Of a stretch of 10,006 nt of DNA, positions 1 to 6,011 are shown in pieces. Each line of letters opens with the position of its first letter. Position 1 is the stretch's first letter. The position numbers were made by a program, and so were the translations under genes. Below the pieces are notes generated by a model that did no database searches, was not told the DNA's origin, and saw only the letters and a program-made list of their open reading frames with translations. The DNA comes from Rickettsiales bacterium (lineage in GTDB: Bacteria; Pseudomonadota; Alphaproteobacteria; Rickettsiales; UBA1997): contig SHWK01000028.1 of assembly GCA_009693885.1 (NCBI GenBank), positions 1 to 10,006 of the forward strand, read 5' to 3'.

Positions 1-19
1 TCAATAAATTTTATATTCC

Positions 20-1288
20 ATGACATTCTTCGCCTCAAACCTCGCCAAATCAGACGCTGCAATCGCTAGCGCCATCAGCAAAGAACTCGATCGCCAAAAA
101 TATCAGATCGAACTTATCGCTTCTGAAAACATCGTGAGCAGCGCAGTGCTAGAGGCACAAGGCTCGGTGTTAACTAACAAATATGCTGAGGGCTATCCCG
201 CAAAACGATATTATGGCGGATGTGAATTTGCTGATGAGGTTGAGGCCCTTGCAATTTCGCGCCTTTGCGAGATTTTTGGTGCAAAATTTGCCAATGTACA
301 GCCACATTCTGGAGCTTCGGCAAATTTGGCGGTTTATTTGGCTTGTTTGCAACCAGGTGATACAATTTTGGGAATGTCTCTTGCAGCAGGCGGGCACTTG
401 ACTCACGGAGCGCAGCGCACAATTTCTGGCATGTGGTTTAAATCGGTGCAATATGGCATTCGCCTTGATGATGGCTTGATTGATTATGATCAAATGGAAG
501 CTTTGGCGCGTGAACATAAGCCAAAAATGATTATTGCCGGCATCTCATCATACCCTCGCATCGTAGATTGGACGCGCTTCCGCAAGGTTGCCGATGAAAT
601 CGGTGCCTTGTTGATGGTTGATATGGCTCATGTTGCGGGCTTGGTGGCTGCAGGCATTTATCCTACACCGGTTGGCGTGGCTGATATTGTTACTTCTACA
701 ACGCACAAAACATTGCGCGGGCCTCGTGGTGGCGTGATTTTAACTAATAACGAAGAACTCTCTAAAAAAATAAATTCGGCAGTTTTCCCCGGATTGCAAG
801 GCGGGCCGTTAATGCATGTGATTGCAGCTAAAGCCGTGTCTTTTGGCGAAGTATTGCAGCCTTCATTTAAAGATTACGCCAAGCAAGTTGTGTTAAATGC
901 ACAAATTTTAGCCAAAACTTTAATTAAACGCGGGCTAAAAATTACCACTGGCGGAACCGATTGCCACCTTATGGTTGTTGATCTAACGCCGCTTGAAACT
1001 CTCACTGGAAAAGAAGCAGAAAAAGTTTTGGAGCATGCAGGATTAACTTGCAACAAAAATGCCATTCCTAATGATCCGCGCAGCCCATTTGTTACTTCGG
1101 GCCTTCGTTTTGGCACGCCAGCAGGCACTACTCGTGGCTTTAAAGAAAAAGAATTTGAAGAAATTGGCAATTTAATTTGTGATGTGTTAGAAGGCTTTGT
1201 TAAAAATGGTGAAGAGGGGAATGTTGCTGTGGTGCAGCGGGTTAAAGGGCGCGTTACTGAGCTTTGTAAGCAGTTTCCGATTTATTAA
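20..1288 (+). CDS. glyA: Serine hydroxymethyltransferase (GlyA)
   Basis: This cytosolic PLP enzyme converts serine and tetrahydrofolate to glycine and 5,10-methylene-tetrahydrofolate, the main entry to one-carbon metabolism. The 422-residue product is full length for the family. The N-terminal part carries IELIASENIVS and the NKYAEGYPAKRYYGG block. The PLP-lysine motif TTHKTLRGPRGG follows, with the Schiff-base lysine at about residue 230. The family's C-terminal segment RFGTPAGTTRGF is also present. The ATG at 20 is chosen because it gives the normal N-terminus. No Shine-Dalgarno sequence is visible in the 19 bases before it, and the promoter lies outside the window. The gene is followed by a structured gap with a strong terminator, so it is probably not co-transcribed with the methyltransferase gene. 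Identification is secure. Confidence 0.97.
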   Translation: MTFFASNLAKSDAAIASAISKELDRQKYQIELIASENIVSSAVLEAQGSVLTNKYAEGYPAKRYYGGCEFADEVEALAISRLCEIFGAKFANVQPHSGASANLAVYLACLQPGDTILGMSLAAGGHLTHGAQRTISGMWFKSVQYGIRLDDGLIDYDQMEALAREHKPKMIIAGISSYPRIVDWTRFRKVADEIGALLMVDMAHVAGLVAAGIYPTPVGVADIVTSTTHKTLRGPRGGVILTNNEELSKKINSAVFPGLQGGPLMHVIAAKAVSFGEVLQPSFKDYAKQVVLNAQILAKTLIKRGLKITTGGTDCHLMVVDLTPLETLTGKEAEKVLEHAGLTCNKNAIPNDPRSPFVTSGLRFGTPAGTTRGFKEKEFEEIGNLICDVLEGFVKNGEEGNVAVVQRVKGRVTELCKQFPIY

Positions 1289-1300
1289 ACTATGGATCTC

Positions 1301-1320
1301 GCCCTCGGCTGGGCCTTTTT
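1301..1320 (+). terminator. Short GC hairpin plus T-run, possible weak glyA terminator
   Basis: Thirteen bases after the glyA stop, GCCC (1301-1304) can pair with GGGC (1311-1314) around a six-base loop, followed by C and five T. The four-base stem is short, so this may be only a weak or leaky terminator. The much stronger hairpin at 1442-1492 may be the real 3' end. Confidence 0.35.
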
Positions 1321-1441
1321 CTAGCATGCGCTGCTGCTCTTGCTCCCGATGGACGGTCGAGAACCATAAGATATTCTCCCCCAACCCTCGATAAACGGTC
1401 AAGCACTAGAGTTGAGGCTTGCTTTCCATCTTAAGAACCTC
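1321..1441 (+). ncRNA. Candidate structured small RNA or 3' UTR element, type unknown
   Basis: This stretch is clearly richer in GC than the surrounding genes, a known hint of structured RNA in AT-rich genomes. It has no convincing protein reading frame. A consistent fold can be drawn. GATGGA (1348-1353) pairs with TCCATC (1425-1430) and encloses two hairpins: GAGAA/TTCTC (1359-1363 with 1374-1378) and CAAGC/GCTTG (1400-1404 with 1417-1421). TCGAG (1357-1361) could instead pair with CTCGA (1387-1391). I choose the + strand because a strong + strand terminator follows at once, while no T-tailed hairpin ends a minus-strand transcript. A minus-strand RNA is not excluded: TCGACT and TATAGA spaced 17 bases apart could be a minus-strand promoter near 1439-1467. 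I find no tmRNA, SRP RNA or RNase P signature motifs. A diverged 6S RNA is possible but unproven. The ends are approximate. Confidence 0.35.
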
Positions 1442-1492
1442 TATACTGAATCAACTTCAAGAAGTCGATTCAGTATATTTTAAATTTTTTTT
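1442..1492 (+). terminator. Strong intrinsic terminator
   Basis: An 11-bp perfect stem (1442-1452 with 1467-1477) is extended, after one A/C mismatch, by ACTT/AAGT and a CAAG loop. It is followed by TTTT, AAA and then eight T (1478-1492). The T-tract lies on the + side only, so it ends + strand transcripts coming from glyA or from the candidate RNA before it. It separates that unit from the methyltransferase gene. Confidence 0.8.
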
Positions 1493-1522
1493 CGCCACAC
1501 GGGTGGCGCCCCACTTGTGGGG
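1493..1522 (+). repeat. Two back-to-back GC-rich palindromes
   Basis: Two 6-bp hairpins sit side by side with no gap: CGCCAC/GTGGCG (1493-1498 with 1503-1508, loop ACGG) and CCCCAC/GTGGGG (1509-1514 with 1517-1522). A GGGATCCC palindrome overlaps the end (1520-1527). They follow the terminator's T-tract and have no T-run of their own, so they are not obvious terminators. They could be a REP-like extragenic repeat, a protein-binding site, or part of the methyltransferase gene's leader. Whether they recur in the genome cannot be seen here. Confidence 0.6.
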
Positions 1523-1535
1523 ATCCCGAATATCG

Positions 1536-1574
1536 AAACCTGATTGAAAAAGATCGGTGGTTTGAATCAGGTTT
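1536..1574 (+). repeat. 10-bp inverted repeat upstream of the methyltransferase gene
   Basis: AAACCTGATT (1536-1545) and AATCAGGTTT (1565-1574) form a perfect 10-bp stem around a 19-base loop. It ends 46 bases before the methyltransferase start and has no T-tract, so it is not a clear terminator. Position and symmetry would suit an operator or a 5' leader hairpin. The bases between it and the start (1575-1620) are very AT-rich and contain TATATT at 1577-1582, but no well-spaced -35 partner is convincing. Confidence 0.5.
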
Positions 1575-1620
1575 GGTATATTATGAACAATAATCCATAA
1601 AATTATATTTATAGCAGAAA

Positions 1621-2892
1621 ATGTCACTCCCAAAATTACACATCAAAAACCACCAAGAAATTCGCCTAGTGCAAGGCCATCCGTGGATCTATTCTAACGA
1701 AATCGCCAATTTTGCCGAGCTGAAGCCCTTAGAAAATGGCTCGCTGGTTGAGGTTTATATTCAAAAAAATAAAGAACCGGTTGGTATTGCTTATTTTAAC
1801 TCGCACCAGCTAATTGCGGCGCGGCTTTTAAGCTATAAAGCTGATGAAAAAATCAATGAAGATTTTTTTGTTACAAAATTTTATGCCGCAAAAAAATTGC
1901 GTGAAAAATTTTTTGATAAACCATTTTATCGCCTCATCCACTCCGAAGCTGATGGGCTTGGCGGCCTGGTGATTGATCGTTTTGACAATGTTTTTTCTTG
2001 TCAAATTTCAACTGCTGGGATGGAAAAACTTAGCGAATTTTTAGTTGCGGCGTTACAAAAAGTCTTTCCTAATTGCGCGATTATTTTTAGAAATGATGTT
2101 GAAAGCCGCAAGTTTGAAGGCTTAAGCGCTGAAAATAAAATAATTAGCGGAGAAATTGCCGATGAAGTTATCTGCGAAGAAAATGGCTTAAAATTTGCAA
2201 TCGATGTTAATGCTGGCCAAAAAACTGGCTGGTTTTTTGATCAAAGAGAAAATCGCAGCTTTATTGCCAAAATTGCTAAAAATTGCGATGTTCTTGATGC
2301 CTTCTGCTATCAAGGTGGATTTGGTTTGAACGCAATTCAAGGCGGCGCAAAATCTGTTACATTTATTGATTCTTCAAAGGAAGCTTTAGAAAAAGTTAAA
2401 CGCAATCTAGAGATCAATTTTTCAGAAAATTCTACAGAAAACGCAACAGACAAATCTGCGGCAGAAAATTCTATCACCCAAGAATCTCGCATAGCGGCGG
2501 CAAAAAAATGTGAATTTTTCAACGATAAAACTTTTGAAGTTTTAGAAAAACTGGCACTTGAAAAAAGGCAATTTAACATAATAATTCTTGATCCTCCAGC
2601 ATTTGTAAAATCTAAAAAAGATTTATTCGCTGGTCTTCGCGGCTATGAAAAACTGGTGCGCTTGGCGGTGCCTTTGCTCAAAGAAAATGGCATTTTATTT
2701 TTGGCTTCTTGTTCGCATAATGTTTTGTTGCATGATCTTATCGAGGCAGCAAATCACGGCTTGCGCAAGGGTTTGATTGGCAGCAACAGATCGCCAAAAT
2801 TAATTCGTACTCACGGCGCATCTTTTGATCACCCGCTTCATCCCGCTTTAAAAGAAAGCGAATATTTAAAATCGATTACTTTTTTGGTTTAG
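1621..2892 (+). CDS. Class I SAM-dependent rRNA methyltransferase, RlmI-like (PUA domain)
   Basis: The protein is probably a 23S rRNA m5C methyltransferase of the RlmI/YccW family (COG1092), acting in the cytosol on ribosome precursors. Residues 3 to about 75 form the PUA RNA-binding domain, with QGHPWIYSNEI and the GIAYFN segment. The middle domain carries the family signature GQKTGWFFDQRENR (about 199-212). The SAM-binding motif VLDAFCYQGGFGLNAIQGGA and its acidic partner IDSS come next. Motif IV, LDPPAFVKSK, has its DPP at 324-326, and ASCSHN supplies the late conserved cysteine. At 423 residues it is somewhat longer than E. coli RlmI, largely because of a polar insert at about 268-293. 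The ATG at 1621 starts directly at the PUA domain. No strong Shine-Dalgarno precedes it. The family call is secure; the exact target base is inferred. Confidence 0.9.
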   Translation: MSLPKLHIKNHQEIRLVQGHPWIYSNEIANFAELKPLENGSLVEVYIQKNKEPVGIAYFNSHQLIAARLLSYKADEKINEDFFVTKFYAAKKLREKFFDKPFYRLIHSEADGLGGLVIDRFDNVFSCQISTAGMEKLSEFLVAALQKVFPNCAIIFRNDVESRKFEGLSAENKIISGEIADEVICEENGLKFAIDVNAGQKTGWFFDQRENRSFIAKIAKNCDVLDAFCYQGGFGLNAIQGGAKSVTFIDSSKEALEKVKRNLEINFSENSTENATDKSAAENSITQESRIAAAKKCEFFNDKTFEVLEKLALEKRQFNIIILDPPAFVKSKKDLFAGLRGYEKLVRLAVPLLKENGILFLASCSHNVLLHDLIEAANHGLRKGLIGSNRSPKLIRTHGASFDHPLHPALKESEYLKSITFLV

Positions 2893-2913
2893 CACGATAT
2901 TTAATTAAAAATA

Positions 2914-2943
2914 TTGATTTAAGTAAAAAATTTAAGTCATTAT
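2914..2943 (+). promoter_or_regulatory. Possible sigma70-type promoter for the cinA-leuS unit
   Basis: TTGATT (2914-2919) and CATTAT (2938-2943) are separated by 18 bases and end about 20 bases before the next start codon. Each box matches four of six consensus bases. In such AT-rich DNA this can arise by chance. It is the best candidate in the 70-base gap that opens the following gene cluster. Confidence 0.3.
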
Positions 2944-2962
2944 TCGCAATAAATTATATATT

Positions 2963-3694
2963 ATGAAAAAAGATATTGTCACAGCAGCTTTTATAATGAT
3001 TGGCGACGAGATTTTATCTGGGCGCACGCAAGATAAAAATTTAAATTTTCTCGCAAAAAATTTAACCGCCTTTGGCATTAATCTGCGCGAAGTGCGCGTG
3101 GTTGCTGATGTTACGATCGAAATTATTGATGCAATAAATGCGATGCGCAAAAAATATGATTATGTTTTTACTTCTGGAGGAATTGGGCCAACTCACGATG
3201 ACATCACTTCTGACGCGGTTGCGCGGGCTTTTAATACTAGCTTAATTTTAAATAAAACCGCCGAAGATATTCTTAAAAAACATTATGACAATCAATTAAA
3301 CGAGGCGCGATTAAAAATGGCTTACATCCCGCAAGGTGCGTCTTTGCTGGATAATCCCGTTTCTTCTGCTCCCGGCTTTAGAATTGAAAATGTTTTTGTG
3401 ATGGCTGGCGTGCCAAAAATTTTTGAAGCAATGTATGAAGCAGCAGAAAAAGAATTAATCGGTGGCAAAAAAACAGAATCAAAAGAAATCACTACCGAAC
3501 TTACAGAGGGTTGGCTTGCCGGCGATTTAGAAAACCTACAGAAAAAATATCCACAAGTTGCAATGGGATCTTATCCTTTTTCTGGGGGCACTTCTTTAGT
3601 TTTTCGCGCAACAGATTATGTCGCGCTACAAAAATCTTACACTGAAATGATTGAAATTGTTGCAAAGATAAATTCTAATTTGATGATGAGTTAA
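2963..3694 (+). CDS. CinA N-terminal-type protein (MoaB/MogA fold), stand-alone
   Basis: The product belongs to the CinA/COG1058 family with a molybdopterin-binding (MoCF) fold. In two-domain CinA this domain has been linked to ADP-ribose/NAD-related pyrophosphatase activity, but the role of the short stand-alone form is uncertain. The fold is visible from residue 5: AAFIMIGDEILSGRTQDKN, then TSGGIGPTHDDIT (Gly72 to Asp80, the hallmark), and later PVSSAPGFRIENVFVMAGVP. The 243-residue length matches the short form frequent in Alphaproteobacteria. The C-terminal PncC-like nicotinamide-nucleotide amidase domain of full CinA is absent. The name 'competence/damage-inducible' is historical and says little about function here. 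The gene starts a tight run of five genes, with 14 bases between it and virB8. Confidence 0.88.
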   Translation: MKKDIVTAAFIMIGDEILSGRTQDKNLNFLAKNLTAFGINLREVRVVADVTIEIIDAINAMRKKYDYVFTSGGIGPTHDDITSDAVARAFNTSLILNKTAEDILKKHYDNQLNEARLKMAYIPQGASLLDNPVSSAPGFRIENVFVMAGVPKIFEAMYEAAEKELIGGKKTESKEITTELTEGWLAGDLENLQKKYPQVAMGSYPFSGGTSLVFRATDYVALQKSYTEMIEIVAKINSNLMMS

Positions 3695-3708
3695 AATTAT
3701 TTATCAAA

Positions 3709-4524
3709 ATGGAGAAAAAACCTCAAGAATTATCAAAAGAAGAGCAAGCGCAAAAGGCTGAATATCAGCAATTTGTTAAAGATGCCGCCTTTGATGGCAG
3801 CTATTTTAAAGACGCGCTTGATTGGTATATGCTGCGCTATGTGAGCCCCTTGTGCGATAGAACAACCATGATGTTTGTTTCAATCATTGGTGCCATATCA
3901 ATTTTTTGCCTGATTCAAATTATCGACGGGTTATTTCCTTTGGTAGAAAAAGTTCCGATTGTTATTCGCGCAAAAGATCAATCGCGCTATACACCCTTTA
4001 TTAAATCTCTCAGAAGCGCTGGAAACAAAGAGTTATCAGTAGATGATGCCATTGCAAAATATTTATTGGCGGTTTATGTTAATGATCGCGAAAGCTATGA
4101 TTATCGCAAATCCGAAGTTGAAGATGTTAACCGCAAATTCAATCGTATAAAAAATACTTCTTCATATAGCGAATATAAAAATTTTCAGCTATTCATGAGC
4201 AAAGATAATGAAGGCAGTCCGCTCAACGATTTTGGCTATAATGTTTTTCGTACAATTGAGACTCAAAGCGTAACATTTGTTGAAAATCAAAATCAAGATT
4301 ATTACTCTAAACTCAAAACTTTCTTTGAAAGCACCTTGCCATCTGAGGCAGAGGTTCGTTTTGCAGCAACGATGCATAGTTTTGATGAAAATAATAATGA
4401 AAAAAAAGAAACAACAAATTATCTTGTTAAGATCAAATTCAATTTCTCTGGCGCTCATCGCAACACCCAAAGTGGTTTCATGAGCTTTGTGACCAATAGC
4501 TATAAATTATATAAGATAAAATAA
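3709..4524 (+). CDS. virB8: VirB8-like type IV secretion inner-membrane protein
   Basis: VirB8 is a bitopic inner-membrane subunit that helps assemble P-type type IV secretion systems and contacts VirB9 and VirB10. The 271-residue product has the family architecture: a hydrophilic cytoplasmic N-terminus (1-53), one transmembrane helix (about 54-72, MMFVSIIGAISIFCLIQII), then a periplasmic NTF2-like domain. Residues KYLLAVYVNDRESYDYRKSEV (RESYD at 127-131) match the conserved VirB8 block. The C-terminus, from about SGFMSFVTN, fits the family end. It lacks a cleavable signal, as expected. VirB9 follows six bases after the stop, which strengthens the call over the related DotI/IcmL or TraM-like proteins. 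No other virB gene lies in the window, so its partners must be encoded elsewhere. Confidence 0.85.
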   Translation: MEKKPQELSKEEQAQKAEYQQFVKDAAFDGSYFKDALDWYMLRYVSPLCDRTTMMFVSIIGAISIFCLIQIIDGLFPLVEKVPIVIRAKDQSRYTPFIKSLRSAGNKELSVDDAIAKYLLAVYVNDRESYDYRKSEVEDVNRKFNRIKNTSSYSEYKNFQLFMSKDNEGSPLNDFGYNVFRTIETQSVTFVENQNQDYYSKLKTFFESTLPSEAEVRFAATMHSFDENNNEKKETTNYLVKIKFNFSGAHRNTQSGFMSFVTNSYKLYKIK

Positions 4525-4530
4525 TTTTTG

Positions 4531-5457
4531 ATGAAAAAACTTTTGCAAATTATTGGGTTATTTTTTCTTCTTGCCGACGCCAGTTTGGCTTCGCAATTGC
4601 CGCGCTATTTGGGCACAGAGAAAAAATTTCGCAGTTATGTTTATAATCCTAATGATGTTTATCGCTATTTGGGGCACTATACATATCAAGGGTTCATCGA
4701 GTTTGAAAGCGATGAAACAATCAGCACAATTTCGATGGGAGATCCTTCTTTGTGGCTATTTGAACATCTCGGAAACCGCTTGTTTCTAAAGCCGGTCGGT
4801 GAGGGCGCTTCTCAAACCAACATGACCGTTATCACCAGCAAAAAAATCTACCATTTTGAACTTACTGCCAAAGAAGCAAAAAATATTAGTGATAAAGATT
4901 TAGTGTTTGTGGCAAAATTTGTTTATCCTGATGAAAAAGATAAAAATATCATTGAATTTCCTAAAGCAATTGCCAGCGATGAGCCTGACATGCGCGATCT
5001 AAGCATTTATAACTTCAAATATCAATATACTGGAGAGACCTCAATTGCGCCAGTAAAAGTTTTTGATAATGGCGATTTTACTTATTTTCAATTTCCTAGA
5101 AAAAATGCTGAATATCCAGCGATTTTTTCTGTTGACGCGGCAGGATTTGAATCACTTGTCAACTTTAGAGCGGCAGGCGATTACATCATAGTTGAAAAAG
5201 TTGCGCCACAATTTACTTTGCGCAACGGCACTGATATTGTCTGCGTTTATAATATCTCTTTATACACTACTGGCAAGGCGGTTGATCCTTATAGCAAGGA
5301 TCCAAAAAAAGTGCCTACTATTAATAATTTTGCTGCGCCACTTCCAGCGCAAGCACCAGGGGCAATGCCACAAGGGATGCCGAGTGGAATCGCACCATAT
5401 CCGCAATTTCCACCATATCAATCGGCGCCATCACGAAAACCTCCAACAGTTAATTAG
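4531..5457 (+). CDS. virB9: VirB9/CagX/TrbG-family type IV secretion protein with proline-rich tail
   Basis: VirB9 is a periplasmic subunit of the T4SS outer-membrane core complex, working with the VirB7 lipoprotein and VirB10. I place the start at ATG 4531, since the longer frame would use a TTG one codon earlier. This gives a 308-residue protein with a signal peptide (MKKLL, hydrophobic 7-15, likely cut after A20 in SLA/S). The N-terminal domain shows the family pattern: FRSYVYNPNDVYRYLGHY, IEFESDE, SMGDPSLWLF, then LFLKP, TNMTVIT and YHFEL. The C-terminal domain follows with YQYTGE, FDNGDFTYFQFP, LVNFRAAGDYIIVEK and FTLRNGTDIVCVYN (to residue 241). The usual family end is near here. About 67 extra residues follow, of which 268-307 are rich in Pro, Ala and Gln. 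The gene sits six bases after virB8 and three before the next gene. Confidence 0.88.
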   Translation: MKKLLQIIGLFFLLADASLASQLPRYLGTEKKFRSYVYNPNDVYRYLGHYTYQGFIEFESDETISTISMGDPSLWLFEHLGNRLFLKPVGEGASQTNMTVITSKKIYHFELTAKEAKNISDKDLVFVAKFVYPDEKDKNIIEFPKAIASDEPDMRDLSIYNFKYQYTGETSIAPVKVFDNGDFTYFQFPRKNAEYPAIFSVDAAGFESLVNFRAAGDYIIVEKVAPQFTLRNGTDIVCVYNISLYTTGKAVDPYSKDPKKVPTINNFAAPLPAQAPGAMPQGMPSGIAPYPQFPPYQSAPSRKPPTVN

Positions 5458-5460
5458 CGC

Positions 5461-5994
5461 ATGAAAAAATCTTATTTAATTCTTTGCGCATTATTGTTTT
5501 CTTGTAGCGTAAAAGAAATTTCTCATAACTATCCAGATAATCCTGATTACGCTAGAAAAAGCAGAGCTGGCAACGCTTTTTCTAAAAATGATTTAGTGGT
5601 TTATGGCAAGAAAAAAAGTACAGAAAAAGCGGCGGCGGCAGAAAAAACTGATGAAAAATCAGTGCTCACAAAATCTGCATTATGGCAATCTAGCGTTGGG
5701 GTTGTAGGAGCGCTTTTTCCAATCGCTATTCTTAATTCTGATAATGGCATTATCACAACTGAATGGTATCAAGATACTCCGAACAGCAACGAGCGCATTA
5801 AAATCAACGCTTTAGTCAAGGGCCCCGAGGCAAAAAAAGAAAATTTACAAATAACAATTTTTCGCCAAAAAAAATCTGTGGCAAAACAATCGGCTGGGGC
5901 GTGGGAAGATGCTAATCGAGAAAGCTCTGATACCAACGGCCTTTCTGCCAAACTTTTGCAAGATAAAATCTTAGCGCTCGCACAGAAAAAATAA
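5461..5994 (+). CDS. DUF3576 lipoprotein
   Basis: This 177-residue protein has a lipoprotein signal: MKKSYLILCALLFSC, with lipobox LFSC and the lipidated Cys at 15. It is probably anchored in an envelope membrane facing the periplasm. A charged, low-complexity linker (about 45-70, Lys/Glu/Ala-rich) leads to a folded domain. Residues 74-136 (LWQSSVGVVGALFPIA, then NGIITTEWYQ, then NERIKINALV and LQITIFRQ) match the pattern I know for DUF3576, an uncharacterised alphaproteobacterial family. Members are typically encoded immediately upstream of leuS, as here (17 bases). That context supports both the family call and the taxonomic assignment. Because it directly follows virB9, a VirB7-like role might be considered, but VirB7 is usually much shorter. 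The function is unknown. Confidence 0.82.
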   Translation: MKKSYLILCALLFSCSVKEISHNYPDNPDYARKSRAGNAFSKNDLVVYGKKKSTEKAAAAEKTDEKSVLTKSALWQSSVGVVGALFPIAILNSDNGIITTEWYQDTPNSNERIKINALVKGPEAKKENLQITIFRQKKSVAKQSAGAWEDANRESSDTNGLSAKLLQDKILALAQKK

Positions 5995-6011
5995 TTCCAA
6001 CAATTTTAACA

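Noticed and set aside
170..517. Minus-strand open frame of 115 codons inside glyA
   Set aside because: It lies wholly inside conserved GlyA sequence, shows no family features, and is a shadow frame.
1187..1402. Open frames on both strands (about 65-71 codons) across the glyA 3' end and the following gap
   Set aside because: They overlap the secure glyA coding end, have no recognisable domain or ribosome-binding site, and are explained by a GC-rich structured stretch with few stops.
1289..1500. tRNA, tmRNA, SRP RNA or RNase P RNA gene
   Set aside because: No cloverleaf, no T-loop motif, no tag-peptide frame and no conserved SRP or RNase P blocks could be found on either strand by eye.
3709..4524. 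DotI/IcmL (I-type T4SS) identity for the VirB8-like protein
   Set aside because: The RESYD block and the directly adjacent VirB9 favour a P-type VirB8, although the folds are related.
4528..4530. TTG as the start of virB9
   Set aside because: An ATG follows immediately at 4531 and gives a normal MKK-type signal peptide; TTG would be a rarer start with no benefit.
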